Of a DNA stretch of 64,000 nucleotides, positions 44,146-52,636 are shown piece by piece; position 1 is the stretch's first letter; each line of letters opens with the position of its first letter. The notes below the pieces were generated by a model, which ran no database searches, had not been told where the DNA came from, and saw only the letters and a program-made list of their open reading frames with translations. The DNA lies in contig CAWAVG010000004.1 of the NCBI GenBank assembly GCA_963785425.1, positions 1,240,001 to 1,304,000 on the forward strand, read 5' to 3'. The position numbers were made by a program, and so were the translations under genes. The stretch is from RYN-133 sp963785425 (GTDB lineage Bacteria; Actinomycetota; Actinomycetes; Mycobacteriales; Jatrophihabitantaceae).

Positions 44146-46100
44146 GACCCGTCACCGTCGCTCGGTGTCGTGGTGGTCTCGCTCTGCCGTCCCGACGACG
44201 ACCCCACGAGCGATTGGCGTTCCTGTTCGGTGTGCACGAGCGTCGGATCTCCTTCGCCGTAGCCGTACGGGTCGGCGATGACCACAGGCAGCACCGCGAA
44301 GTTCTCGAGCGGGACGGGGTTGGGCACCGTCCACTCGAGCGTCTTGCTGCCCCACGGGTTCGTCGGTGCGACCTCGCCGCGCCGCCAGGAGCTGACGATC
44401 GCCCACAGCAGGATCAGCATGCCGGTGCCGATGGCGTACGCGCCGATCGACGACACGAAGTTGCCGACGCCGAAGATGCTGTCGTAGTGCTCGACGCGTC
44501 GGGGCTGGCCGGCGAGACCCACTGCGAACATGCCGAGGAACGTCACGTTGAACCCGATCTGCACGAGCCAGAACGAGACGAAGCCCGCGCGCTGGTTGAG
44601 CATCCGTCCCGTCATCTTCGGGAACCAGAAGGCGAGTGCACCGATCGCGCCGGTGAGTCCCGCGCCCATGAGGGTGTAGTGGAAGTGCGCGGTCACGAAC
44701 ATCGAGCCGTGCAGGTCGTAGTCGGCCGGCACGTCCGACAGGTAGATGCCGGTGATGCCGCCGATGATGAAGTTGAACAACATCGCGTACACCGACATCA
44801 TCGGCAGTGTCGTCCATATGCGCCCGCGCCAGATCGTGCCGATTACGACGAGGAAGAGCACGCCCGTCGGCACCGAGATCATCTCGGTCGTCAGCATGAA
44901 CGGGCCGTTCAGGTCGGGCGCCCATCCGGAGGCGTACATGTGGTGCGCCCACACCATCATCGACAACCCGACGATGCCCACGATCGCGAGGACCGCGCCG
45001 GTGTAGCTGAAGAGCGGTTTTCGCGCGAAGACCGGCGCGATCTCCATCAGTGCGGCCACTGCGGGCAGCACGATGACGTAGACCTCGGGATGGCCCATCA
45101 GCCAGAACAGGTTCGAGTACAGCCAGGGACTGCCACCGCCGGACGCGACGTAGAAGTTCGCGCCGACCGTGCGATCGGTGCCCAGCAGCACCATCGACGC
45201 CATGAACATCGGGAAGGCCGGCACGGCAAGGCCGACGCTGGCCAGCACGCCCCACACGAAGATCGGCGTGCGGTTCCACGTCATGCCGCGCGCACGCATC
45301 GTGAGGATGGTCGTCGTGATGTTCGCGCCGGCGATCGCCGAGGAGATCGCGAAGATGATGATCGCCATCAGGTAGGCGTCCATGCCGGGGCCGGCCTGGT
45401 CGCTCAGCGGTGCGTAGCCCGACCAGCCGGTCGGGATGCCGCCGAGGAACGCCGCCGACACGAACACCGGCAGCATTGCCACGAGCAGCCAGAGACTGAG
45501 TGCGTTCAGCCGCGGGAAGGCCATGTCACGCGCGCCGATCATGATCGGGACGATGAAGTTCCCGAACGGCCCGGTGACCATGATGATCGTGGCCAGGATC
45601 ATCGACAGCCCGTGCAGCCCGACGACGGCGTTGTAGGTCTGCGGGCCGAGGAAGTGCGAGTTCGGCCGGATGAGATCCGTGCGGATCATCATCGCGAGCG
45701 TGCCGCCGATGCCGAACAGCACCATCGTCACGACGAGGTACTGGATGCCGACGACCTTGTGATCGGTGGTGAAGCGGAAGTACCGGCTGACGCCCTGGTC
45801 CTTGCCTGCGTAGAACAGCTCGTCCTCGTGGGTCTGGTCGTGCCCGAGCATCCATCGCCACGGCCCGCGGAACGCTCCGATGCCGATCATGAAGCCGAGC
45901 GCCCAGCCCGCCATCATCACGGTGATGACCTGGTTGGAGCTGTCGGGCTCGTCGGTCTGCAGGTACTCGTGCCCGAGCCACCACGCGACGAAGCCGCCGA
46001 TCAGGCCGCCGACGAGGGCAGTGCCGAGGTTGAGACGCCGCATCGATCCGCCGCCGTGCGGCTTGGCCACTGCTCCGTGCTGGACGATCGCCTCACTCAT
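44142..46100 (-). CDS. ctaD: cytochrome c oxidase subunit I with N-terminal extension
   Basis: The catalytic heme-copper subunit, 652 residues. Heme and CuB ligands are in VVGLHGLSMI, GHPEVYVIVLP (with the cross-linked Tyr), VWAHHMY and TAHFHYTL. The enzyme reduces oxygen to water and pumps protons. The first 70 residues, before the usual oxidase start around YFRFTTDHKVVG, contain two extra membrane helices (LGTALVGGLIGGFVAWWLG and VMMAGWALGFMIGIGAF). This makes the protein longer than typical actinobacterial CtaD. It lies between ctaC and ctaE in one operon. Confidence 0.95.
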   Translation of the reverse strand: MSEAIVQHGAVAKPHGGGSMRRLNLGTALVGGLIGGFVAWWLGHEYLQTDEPDSSNQVITVMMAGWALGFMIGIGAFRGPWRWMLGHDQTHEDELFYAGKDQGVSRYFRFTTDHKVVGIQYLVVTMVLFGIGGTLAMMIRTDLIRPNSHFLGPQTYNAVVGLHGLSMILATIIMVTGPFGNFIVPIMIGARDMAFPRLNALSLWLLVAMLPVFVSAAFLGGIPTGWSGYAPLSDQAGPGMDAYLMAIIIFAISSAIAGANITTTILTMRARGMTWNRTPIFVWGVLASVGLAVPAFPMFMASMVLLGTDRTVGANFYVASGGGSPWLYSNLFWLMGHPEVYVIVLPAVAALMEIAPVFARKPLFSYTGAVLAIVGIVGLSMMVWAHHMYASGWAPDLNGPFMLTTEMISVPTGVLFLVVIGTIWRGRIWTTLPMMSVYAMLFNFIIGGITGIYLSDVPADYDLHGSMFVTAHFHYTLMGAGLTGAIGALAFWFPKMTGRMLNQRAGFVSFWLVQIGFNVTFLGMFAVGLAGQPRRVEHYDSIFGVGNFVSSIGAYAIGTGMLILLWAIVSSWRRGEVAPTNPWGSKTLEWTVPNPVPLENFAVLPVVIADPYGYGEGDPTLVHTEQERQSLVGSSSGRQSETTTTPSDGDGS

Positions 46101-46116
46101 GAACGTGTCCCTTCGG

Positions 46117-46935
46117 TCATGAGCTGTGACCGCCCTTGTCGGCCAGCCACTTGTCGAAATCGGCTTGCGAAACGACGTGCAGGTGGGTCTCCATGTCGGC
46201 GTGCAGCAACCCGCACAGCTCCGCGCACCGGATGTCGTAGACGCCGATGCGATCCGGCAGCACGCTCGTCTTGGTCGTCTCGCCGGGGTTCGCGTCGACC
46301 TTGACCCCGAGCTGCACGATCCAGAACGAGTGGATGACGTCGTTGCTGTGCACGTCGAACACCACGGCCTTGTTGACCGGGAGGTAGAGCTGGTCGGTCT
46401 CGACATTGCCGTTCTGCGGATACGCGAACGTCCAGACCCATTGCTGCCCTGTCACGTCGATGCGCAGCGCATCCGGTGAGGCGGCACTCGCGTTGACCTT
46501 CTGGATCTCGGCCAGTCCCCAGATGAGCATGAACACGCACAGCAGACTCGAGACGATCAGCCATATGACGGTGGCCGGGCTGCGGCTGCCGCGCAGCGGC
46601 GGGCCGTCCTCCTCGTCGGGACCGGTCGCGCCCTTCCGGCGCCACTTGACCAGGCTGTACAACGCCACCGACCAGACCAGCGCCGCCACCGGCGCGGCGG
46701 CGATGCTGAAGACGGTCATGGTGTCCTCGACCGCGCGCTTGGTGGGCGACGCGGCAACGCCCATGATGCGCGCCGGCACCCAGGCGAACAGGACGAGCAG
46801 CGCTGTGAGCACCGCCCAGAGCAACGCCACGTGGCGGGCGGCCGGGCTGCGGACGAGATTGTTGAAGCGGTCGCTCGAGAAGCCGTGCCCGGTGAGCGGC
46901 CGGCCCTTGTGCGGGTTCTGGTAGGTGCCGCTCAT
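46117..46935 (-). CDS. ctaC: cytochrome c oxidase subunit II
   Basis: Subunit II, 272 residues, which takes electrons from cytochrome c through the CuA centre. Three hydrophobic stretches (two main anchors) are followed by a cupredoxin domain with CuA ligands in NDVIHSFWIVQLG and CAELCGLLHADM (C-x3-C-x3-H-x2-M). The trp-aromatic entry GQQWVWTFAYP is also present. The ATG at 46935 overlaps the stop of the CuA-like gene upstream, and ctaD follows 17 bases later. Confidence 0.95.
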   Translation of the reverse strand: MSGTYQNPHKGRPLTGHGFSSDRFNNLVRSPAARHVALLWAVLTALLVLFAWVPARIMGVAASPTKRAVEDTMTVFSIAAAPVAALVWSVALYSLVKWRRKGATGPDEEDGPPLRGSRSPATVIWLIVSSLLCVFMLIWGLAEIQKVNASAASPDALRIDVTGQQWVWTFAYPQNGNVETDQLYLPVNKAVVFDVHSNDVIHSFWIVQLGVKVDANPGETTKTSVLPDRIGVYDIRCAELCGLLHADMETHLHVVSQADFDKWLADKGGHSS

Positions 46936-47624
46936 CCGACCGTCAACGTCCCTGACATGTATCCGCGGGCTGACATCGGACCGCCGAACTTCATGTAGTA
47001 GCCGTCGCCGCAGGGGAATTCGCAGTTCCAGACGTATTCGCCCTTGCCGCCCGTCATGAACGAGAACGTCACCACGTTCGGTGCCGGGTACGCCGATCCT
47101 TTGGCGATGGGACGGTCGTCGGGCACGGCCGGCAGCGGGACGCTGACGAACAGCGGGTCCTGGTTCGTGGGCGCCGCGTGGATGGTGAAGGTGTGGCCGA
47201 CCGCGTCGGGGTCTGTGCCGGACTCCTGCTTGCCGTTGACCGTCATCGTGTCGCCGACCGTGCCGTGCACCTTGGCGAAGTACGGGTTGGTGATCTTGTC
47301 GCCACCGTCGTACTGGTCGATGGTCACCGTCACCAGGGCGTGTGCCGGCACGTGCAGGTTCGTGGACGGTCCGTAGCTGACCCAGTCGGGGTGGGCGCCA
47401 CCGTCCGAGCCGTGCTCGCCCGCCATGCTGTCGGGGTAGGTGTCGAGCTTGAGGAAGGCGTGCGGCACGGTTCCGGCTGCCGTCTGTGCAGTGCCGTTGA
47501 CGGTGGCGGCGAACGGTGTCGAGTTCGGCGCCGATCTGTGCAGGATCGTGCCGACAAGCACGACTCCTACGGCACCACCGCCGACCGCGATGGCCAATCC
47601 GACGATCGTCTGACGCGCGGACAT
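46932..47624 (-). CDS. membrane-anchored CuA-like/cupredoxin protein upstream of ctaC
   Basis: A protein of 230 residues with an N-terminal anchor (TIVGLAIAVGGGAVGVVLVG) and a beta-rich outer domain. The C-terminal part reads VTFSFMTGGKGEYVWNCEFPCGDGYYMKF (written here in two overlapping pieces: VTFSFMTGGKGEYVWN and NCEFPCGDGYYM), giving a C-x3-C with a following Met that resembles the CuA loop of subunit II. The usual CuA histidine between Cys and Met is not at its expected place. The stop overlaps the ctaC start, so it is coupled to the oxidase. It may be an accessory subunit or a copper donor. Confidence 0.75.
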   Translation of the reverse strand: MSARQTIVGLAIAVGGGAVGVVLVGTILHRSAPNSTPFAATVNGTAQTAAGTVPHAFLKLDTYPDSMAGEHGSDGGAHPDWVSYGPSTNLHVPAHALVTVTIDQYDGGDKITNPYFAKVHGTVGDTMTVNGKQESGTDPDAVGHTFTIHAAPTNQDPLFVSVPLPAVPDDRPIAKGSAYPAPNVVTFSFMTGGKGEYVWNCEFPCGDGYYMKFGGPMSARGYMSGTLTVG

Positions 47625-47819
47625 GTGTGGGTCCTTTGACGCAACGATGCGTTCTGCTGAGCGCAGCGCACACGTTCGTCCTGGCGCATGATCACTGTCA
47701 AGGACCACTTTCAAAGCCGGGAAAGAATCTTTCTAAGCGGCTTAATACCGAATCCCGGCAAATACGGCCAAATCGCCGGTAGTCGGGTCGGTGATCCTTT
47801 CGAGCGTAAGGTCGCGCCC

Positions 47820-48413
47820 GTGCTGCGCCGGTTTCGGGGGTCACCGTGTCGCTGGTTTCATGCGAATCGCGTCGCGCTCGCCGTGGTGTGTCTCGTGACT
47901 GCCTGCACCGCCTCGTCCCCGCACGCGACGACGTCGGTCGCGGCGACGGACCGCGTGGGCGTCACGGTGTTCGGCGTGCCGCAGCGGCGTCATGTTCCCG
48001 ATCTCGCCGGAACCACGACTGGCGGGGCCCGGCTGCGGCTCGACACGGTGATCGGGCACGGCGTGGTGGTGCTCAACGTCTGGGCGTCGTGGTGTGCTCC
48101 GTGCCGGGCGGAATCACACACCCTCGCCGCGCTGAGCACGGCGCTCGCCCCGCGCGGGGTGCGCTTCGTCGGCATCGACGAGCAGGACTCGCCGGCTCGC
48201 GCACGGGCGTTCGCAGCGCGCGCTGGCGTGAATTACCCGAGCCTGTCCGACAGCGACGGGACGCTGCTCGCGCAGCTGACCGAGCTGCCGAGCACGGGCA
48301 TCCCGAGCACCCTCGTCGTCGATCGGAACGGGTTGATCGCGGGCCGGGTGATCGGCGCGGTGCATCGCGGCTCATTGTCCCGGCTCATTTCACGTGTCGA
48401 TTCCGGACGTTGA
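47820..48413 (+). CDS. TlpA/ResA-like thioredoxin lipoprotein
   Basis: A protein of about 197 residues from GTG 47820. A lipoprotein signal ends in VCLVTACTAS. The thioredoxin domain has NVWASWCAPCRAES with the CxxC pair, GIDEQDSPARARAF and the cis-proline loop GIPSTLVV. Proteins of this type reduce cysteines outside the cell for cytochrome c or CuA assembly. It is divergent from the oxidase operon and precedes ctaB. An upstream extension of the frame to 47688 is AT-richer and not protein-like. Confidence 0.82.
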   Translation: MLRRFRGSPCRWFHANRVALAVVCLVTACTASSPHATTSVAATDRVGVTVFGVPQRRHVPDLAGTTTGGARLRLDTVIGHGVVVLNVWASWCAPCRAESHTLAALSTALAPRGVRFVGIDEQDSPARARAFAARAGVNYPSLSDSDGTLLAQLTELPSTGIPSTLVVDRNGLIAGRVIGAVHRGSLSRLISRVDSGR

Positions 48414-48487
48414 CCGTTTTGGCGAACGCGGGCATTGACAGCGGGTCCAGAATGCGCACGAGATCATAATTGGGGGGCGGCCCGGAC

Positions 48488-49420
48488 ATGGCATCGGTGG
48501 CGGACAGTGTGCAGGCGCACCCCCAGCGCCACGCGATGAAACGCACGGTCGGCGATTACGTCGCGCTCACCAAGCCGCGCATCATCGAATTGCTGCTCGT
48601 CACCACCGTCCCGACGATGCTGCTCGCCGCGCGCGGATTGCCGTCGGCGTGGATCGTCTGCTGCGCCCTCGTCGGCGGCACGCTCGCGGCCGGCTCGGCG
48701 AACGTGCTGAACTGCTATCTGGACCGCGACATCGATGCGTTGATGCGCCGCACCAAGAACCGCCCGATACACCGCGAGGCCGTCGCACCGCGCAACGCAC
48801 TGGTCTTCGGTGTCGCACTCGGCGTGCTCTCTGCGGCGTTCTTCGCAGCCACCACCAACGAACTGTCGGCGGTGCTCGCCGTGGCCGCGATCGCCTTCTA
48901 CGTAGGCATTTACACCGCGGTGCTCAAGCGTCGCACCTCCGCGAACATCGTTTGGGGTGGTGCGGCCGGCTGCATGCCGGTGCTCATCGGTTGGGCGGCC
49001 GTGCGCGACTCGATCGGGTGGGCGCCGGCGGTGCTGTTCCTCGTCGTGTTCCTGTGGACGCCACCGCACTTCTGGGCGCTCGCGATGCGCTACCGCGACG
49101 ACTACGCGCGCGCCGGCGTCCCGATGCTTCCCGTCGTCGCGACCGAGGCGGCTGTCGCGCGACAAATCGTCTGGTACTCGTGGGGGATGGTGGCCGCATC
49201 GTTCGCACTGTGGCCGGTGGCGCACACGACACCCGTCTATCCGGTCGTGGCAGCGTTGGCCGGCGCGGCGTTCCTGCGCGAGGCGCATGCGCTGCGCGCG
49301 CGGACGGTGAGTGGTGCGCCGGCGCAGTCGATGCGCCTGTTCCATTGGTCGATCACGTACCTGTCGGTGCTGTTCTTCGCAGTTGCGGCCGACGCGATCG
49401 TCCAGGAGTTCTGGCGTTAG
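48488..49420 (+). CDS. ctaB: protoheme IX farnesyltransferase (heme O synthase)
   Basis: The UbiA-family prenyltransferase that makes heme O from heme B, the first step to heme A of the oxidase. It has 310 residues and nine membrane helices. The prenyl-diphosphate/Mg site is NCYLDRDIDALMRRT, and the second acidic motif lies in MRYRDDYARAGVPMLP. ATG 48488 follows a run of six G. TTGACA occurs at 48435 but no correctly spaced -10 was found. No ctaA gene is in the window. Confidence 0.95.
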   Translation: MASVADSVQAHPQRHAMKRTVGDYVALTKPRIIELLLVTTVPTMLLAARGLPSAWIVCCALVGGTLAAGSANVLNCYLDRDIDALMRRTKNRPIHREAVAPRNALVFGVALGVLSAAFFAATTNELSAVLAVAAIAFYVGIYTAVLKRRTSANIVWGGAAGCMPVLIGWAAVRDSIGWAPAVLFLVVFLWTPPHFWALAMRYRDDYARAGVPMLPVVATEAAVARQIVWYSWGMVAASFALWPVAHTTPVYPVVAALAGAAFLREAHALRARTVSGAPAQSMRLFHWSITYLSVLFFAVAADAIVQEFWR

Positions 49421-49776
49421 CGGGCCGGCGGCTCGCCGGATTCGGTCGGTTCGTGCTCGTGCAGGTCGTCGAGGTAGGCGCGCCAGGCGACGAGACCGGG
49501 ATCGTCGTCGGCGATGCGCGTGCGCGGCGAGCGGCGGGTGCGGCGACGACGCGGTTCGTCCTCATGGACCAGCCGCCACCAGGCGTACGTCCCGAGCACG
49601 GCGAACAGCGGCCACTCGAACGCGTACACCCAGGCGATCGTGCGTCCGTCGAGTGCGCGGCGCCATTCGATCCAGCTCGCCACCGCGCACAACGCGAGAC
49701 CGGCCAGCAGGGTCACATGCAGCTTGAGCGCCGTGCGCGAACGCCATTGCACCGGCCCACGATCGGGCCGGTTCAC
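49417..49776 (-). CDS. small two-helix membrane protein, coupled to ctaG
   Basis: A protein of 119 residues with two helices (LHVTLLAGLALCAVASWIEW and VYAFEWPLFAVLGTYAWWRL) and a charged cytosolic tail ending in DPGLVAWRAYLDDLHEHE. Its ATG overlaps the ctaG stop (ATGA). The same layout, including DPxL-x4-AYL-x2-L, occurs in the protein at 56415-56804, so the two look like paralogues. A role in oxidase assembly is possible but only from position. Confidence 0.65.
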   Translation of the reverse strand: MNRPDRGPVQWRSRTALKLHVTLLAGLALCAVASWIEWRRALDGRTIAWVYAFEWPLFAVLGTYAWWRLVHEDEPRRRRTRRSPRTRIADDDPGLVAWRAYLDDLHEHEPTESGEPPAR

Positions 49777-50639
49777 GTGGGCGACGTGCGCATCCGGCGC
49801 ATGGTGTCGAGGTCGATGCGGCGGGCGACCTCGCGCTCGCTGCGCAGCCAGTCACGCGCGGCAAGAGTCACCCAGACGGCGTCGATGATCATGCTCGCGC
49901 TCCACATGAGCGCGCCGCCCCATTGCTGGTCGTGCAACGCCGACGGGCCGAACGGGCGGTCGACGTGCGCGTAGTACGGATACATCACGTACCCGGTTGC
50001 GTAGATGAAGAAGCCGGTCATGGTCTCTGGCGTCATCATGCTGAACAGCGACAGAGTTCGGATGCCGTGCGAGATGCGGCGCGGACCGGGGTTGCCCGGG
50101 AGCAGGGGGTAGTAGTAGATCAGGCCTGCGGTGAGGAAGATCGGGTGCTCGAGGTACTCGTGCGCCCAGGCGTGGGTGAGGCAGAACTCGTAGAACGGCG
50201 AGAAGTGCGTGACGACCAGCGTGCCGGCGAAGATGACCCATCCGACGACAGGGTTGGTGAGGGCGGTCGCCACCCGGCTGCGCAGCACCGGGACGACCCA
50301 TCGGTGTCGGAACTGATGGCTGCTCACGCGCAGCACCAGCAGCACCGGCGCACCCAGCAGCAGCAGCGGGGCGACCAGCATCATGATGATGAGGTGCTGC
50401 GTCATGTGCGCCCAGAAGAACGTGTCGTCGTAGACGCCGAACGGGCCCTGCAGCGCGATCCAGGCCAGGACGAGCGCGCTCATGAAGCACGCGGTGTAGC
50501 TGCGGGGCCACGGGTGATCGGGGCTGATGCGGCGCACCTTCGCGGCGGCGGCCAGGTAGGCGCCGCCGGTCGCGAGCAGGCCCGTGGTCAGGACGGGGTC
50601 GAGCGTCCAGCTCGTCGCGACCGTCCACACAGGGCCCAC
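49773..50639 (-). CDS. ctaG: cytochrome c oxidase assembly factor CtaG (caa3 type)
   Basis: A protein of 288 residues with seven or more helices of the CtaG_caa3 family, needed for copper insertion into the oxidase. Conserved pieces are FFWAHMTQHLIIMMLVAPLL, THFSPFYEFCLTHAWAHEYL and MTPETMTGFFIYATGYVMYP, rich in His and Met suited to metal contact. GTG 50639 starts only 36 bases from the divergent SCO gene, so the two share a very short promoter region. Confidence 0.9.
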   Translation of the reverse strand: MGPVWTVATSWTLDPVLTTGLLATGGAYLAAAAKVRRISPDHPWPRSYTACFMSALVLAWIALQGPFGVYDDTFFWAHMTQHLIIMMLVAPLLLLGAPVLLVLRVSSHQFRHRWVVPVLRSRVATALTNPVVGWVIFAGTLVVTHFSPFYEFCLTHAWAHEYLEHPIFLTAGLIYYYPLLPGNPGPRRISHGIRTLSLFSMMTPETMTGFFIYATGYVMYPYYAHVDRPFGPSALHDQQWGGALMWSASMIIDAVWVTLAARDWLRSEREVARRIDLDTMRRMRTSPT

Positions 50640-50675
50640 GGGCGCGCACGTTACGCCGCGTGGGTCGCGATCGGA

Positions 50676-51401
50676 ATGGTCTTGCTCTCGCTCGTGGCGT
50701 GCGGTTCGAGCGGCGGCGCGACCGGGACGTCGATGCCGGGCGCGTCGGTGGGGCAGCGCCTGAGCCGCGCGCTGCCCGCGTCCGTCATGCGGTTGCGACT
50801 CACCGACGCGTCGGGCCGGGCCGTCACGCTGGCGTCACTGCGCGGCAAGATCGTCGTCGTCTCGGACATGCTCACGCTGTGCCAGGGGACGTGCCCGCTC
50901 GACACGGCGAACGTCGTCGGGACGGCGCGGCGGCTGAGCAAGGCCGGGCTGGGCGGCAAGGTGGCGTTCCTGAGCGTGACGGTCGACCCGCAGCGCGATG
51001 TCGGGCGCCGGTTGGCGAGTTACCGCCGCCAGTACGCACCGGTGCCGTCCGACTGGTACGTGCTGGGCGGATCGGCGCGTGACCTCGATAAGTTCTGGGA
51101 CACCCTCGGCGTGTTCCGCAAGCGCGAGCCGGATGCGCAACCCGGCCCGAAGGACTGGCTGACCGGCCGGCGGCTGACCTATGACGTCACGCATTCGGAC
51201 GAGGTGTTCTTCTTCGATGCCACCGGGCGCGAGCGGTTCCTGTTGCAGGGCCTTCCGCACGTCTCGCCGGGCAGCCCCGTCCCGCCGGAGCTGAAGGCGT
51301 TCGTCGCGGCAGGCGACGAGAGCCCGACCTCGAGCCCGCACGGCTGGACGACCGATCAGGCGCTCCAAGTGCTCTCGTGGCTGCTCGACAAGAAGATCTA
51401 A
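50676..51401 (+). CDS. SCO1/SenC-family copper chaperone lipoprotein
   Basis: A protein of about 241 residues with a lipoprotein signal (VLLSLVACGSS) and a SCO thioredoxin fold. The copper ligands are in LTLCQGTCPLD (CxxxC), and a conserved His lies later (VTHSDEVFFFD). It should mature the CuA centre of the oxidase. The frame has no standard start upstream of ATG 50676, which leaves a short signal; a missed start or sequence error just upstream is possible. Next to ctaG it forms an assembly pair. Confidence 0.85.
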   Translation: MVLLSLVACGSSGGATGTSMPGASVGQRLSRALPASVMRLRLTDASGRAVTLASLRGKIVVVSDMLTLCQGTCPLDTANVVGTARRLSKAGLGGKVAFLSVTVDPQRDVGRRLASYRRQYAPVPSDWYVLGGSARDLDKFWDTLGVFRKREPDAQPGPKDWLTGRRLTYDVTHSDEVFFFDATGRERFLLQGLPHVSPGSPVPPELKAFVAAGDESPTSSPHGWTTDQALQVLSWLLDKKI

Positions 51402-51404
51402 ACC

Positions 51405-51470
51405 TGACCGCTTCTGGTATCGAAACGCCAGATCCGGGCGCCGATTTCGGCGTTCGAAACCAGAGCGGGG
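51405..51470. repeat. intergenic palindromic repeat, family 1, copy 2
   Basis: The element begins three bases after the SCO stop with TGACCGCTTCTGGTATCGAA and ends with GGCGTTCGAAACCAGAGCGG, an imperfect inverted repeat. It matches copy 1 at 881-945 in its first 20 bases with one difference, and in the central CCGATTTCGGCG. It lies between convergent genes. Confidence 0.75.
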
Positions 51471-51471
51471 C

Positions 51472-52386
51472 TCAACGGGCCTTCGCGCGGTCGACCGCCT
51501 GGCGTACCCAGGCCTGGTACTCGCGGCTGACGTTGCCGCGCTCGTCGAAGCCGCGCACGTAGCGGGCGTGCAGGTCCGGGTCGTGCTCGTGCAGCCAGGA
51601 CAGGAAGTGCTCACGAGTGGCTCCGCGCAGGTAGACGGGGTGCGCGTGGGTGATCTCGCCGCCCGCTCCGCGGATCGCTCGGACGGTGGCCTCGATCTGC
51701 GCGCGGCGATCCGACAGGCCGGGCAGGATCGGCGCCATGATCACGCCGGTCGGTACGCCCGCGTCGACCATCGTGCGCAGCGCGTCGATGCGACGCAGGG
51801 GATGGGGCGTTCCCGGTTCGCTCACCCGCCAGGCGTGGTCGTCGATCGTCGCGATCGAGAACTGCACGCTGACGTCGAGCCGCTCGGCCGCCGGGGCGAT
51901 GAGGTCGAGATCGCGGGTGACCAGCGGTGACTTGGTCAGGATCGAGAACGGCGTCGCGGCGTCGACGAGGGCGGCGATGATGCCGCGGGTGAGTTTGAAC
52001 TTCGCCTCGGCACGCTGATAGGGATCGGTGTTGGTGCCCATGGCGACCCGCTCGCGCGGCCAGCCGGGACGGGCGAGTTCGCGCCGCAGCACGTCCACGG
52101 CGTTGATCTTGACGACGATCTTGGTGTCGAAGTCGCTGCCGGCGTTCAGGCCGAGGTACTCGTGGGTGGGGCGGGCGAAGCAATAGACGCAACTGTGGCT
52201 GCAGCCCCGGTAGGCGTTGATCGTCCACTTCGCCCACGGGGTGTTCGGGAGGTGATTGAGCACGCGGTGGGCGAGCACCGGCAGGAATTCCAGGTGCGAC
52301 ATGCGTCCCGAGCCGTACTCGTCGGCGAAGAGCTCACCGACGTCGAACAGCCCCGCCGGCCCCGCGTCCGCCGTCTGCCACCGCAT
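51472..52386 (-). CDS. Rv2578c/SplB-like radical SAM protein
   Basis: A protein of 304 residues. The radical S-adenosylmethionine cluster motif is YRGCSHSCVYCFARP (CxxxCxxC). Further family segments are GTNTDPYQRAE, ILTKSPLVTRDLDL and APILPGLSD. Members related to spore photoproduct lyase occur widely in actinobacteria and have been linked to DNA damage. A LexA-type operator nine bases upstream supports that link here. The lesion or substrate is not known. Confidence 0.88.
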   Translation of the reverse strand: MRWQTADAGPAGLFDVGELFADEYGSGRMSHLEFLPVLAHRVLNHLPNTPWAKWTINAYRGCSHSCVYCFARPTHEYLGLNAGSDFDTKIVVKINAVDVLRRELARPGWPRERVAMGTNTDPYQRAEAKFKLTRGIIAALVDAATPFSILTKSPLVTRDLDLIAPAAERLDVSVQFSIATIDDHAWRVSEPGTPHPLRRIDALRTMVDAGVPTGVIMAPILPGLSDRRAQIEATVRAIRGAGGEITHAHPVYLRGATREHFLSWLHEHDPDLHARYVRGFDERGNVSREYQAWVRQAVDRAKAR

Positions 52387-52394
52387 GCCTCATT

Positions 52395-52408
52395 CAAACA
52401 CATGTTCG
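52395..52408 (-). promoter_or_regulatory. SOS box (LexA operator)
   Basis: On the minus strand the sequence is CGAACATGTGTTTG, which fits the actinobacterial LexA consensus CGAACRNRYGTTYG at every position. It ends nine bases before the ATG of the radical SAM gene, where bound LexA would block transcription. Confidence 0.75.
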
Positions 52409-52453
52409 TATGAGTCGATAGGAGCGGGCCGGCGCCAAGCGGGCGGGCCCGTG

Positions 52454-52507
52454 TGCATCACTGATGCATCCGGTGACCCATGGGCGTCGTCCCGCATCAC
52501 TGATGCA
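52454..52507. repeat. two copies of the dyad TGCATCACTGATGCA
   Basis: TGCATCACTGATGCA occurs at 52454-52468 as a perfect 15-base dyad and again at 52493-52507 with its first base changed. Centre-to-centre distance is about 39 bases, close to four helical turns. They lie upstream of the radical SAM gene and downstream of the sugar transporter. A dimeric regulator could bind each; no protein is identified. Confidence 0.6.
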
Positions 52508-52576
52508 CGGTGCACGCGGCATCGTCGCTGTCGGAGGTTGGATCGACCGTTCGGGCGACGATGCCGGATGCAACGT
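52507..52576. repeat. intergenic palindromic repeat, family 2, copy 1
   Basis: Left arm 52507-52529 and right arm 52554-52576 are 23 bases each, with a 24-base loop. Each arm differs from the matching arm of copy 2 (60067-60136) at two positions, and the overall length of 70 bases is identical. The core is GGCATCGTCGC / GCGACGATGCC. It lies just beyond the sugar transporter stop region, outside any gene. Confidence 0.85.
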
Positions 52577-52636
52577 CGCCGCCGTCGCCGCCGCCGGCCG
52601 CCGCCGACCGCCCGGTCGCGCTGCCTGCCAGCCGAT

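Noticed and set aside
48435..48470. TTGACA ... CATAAT promoter before ctaB
   Set aside because: The spacer is 24 bases, too long for a sigma-70 type promoter.
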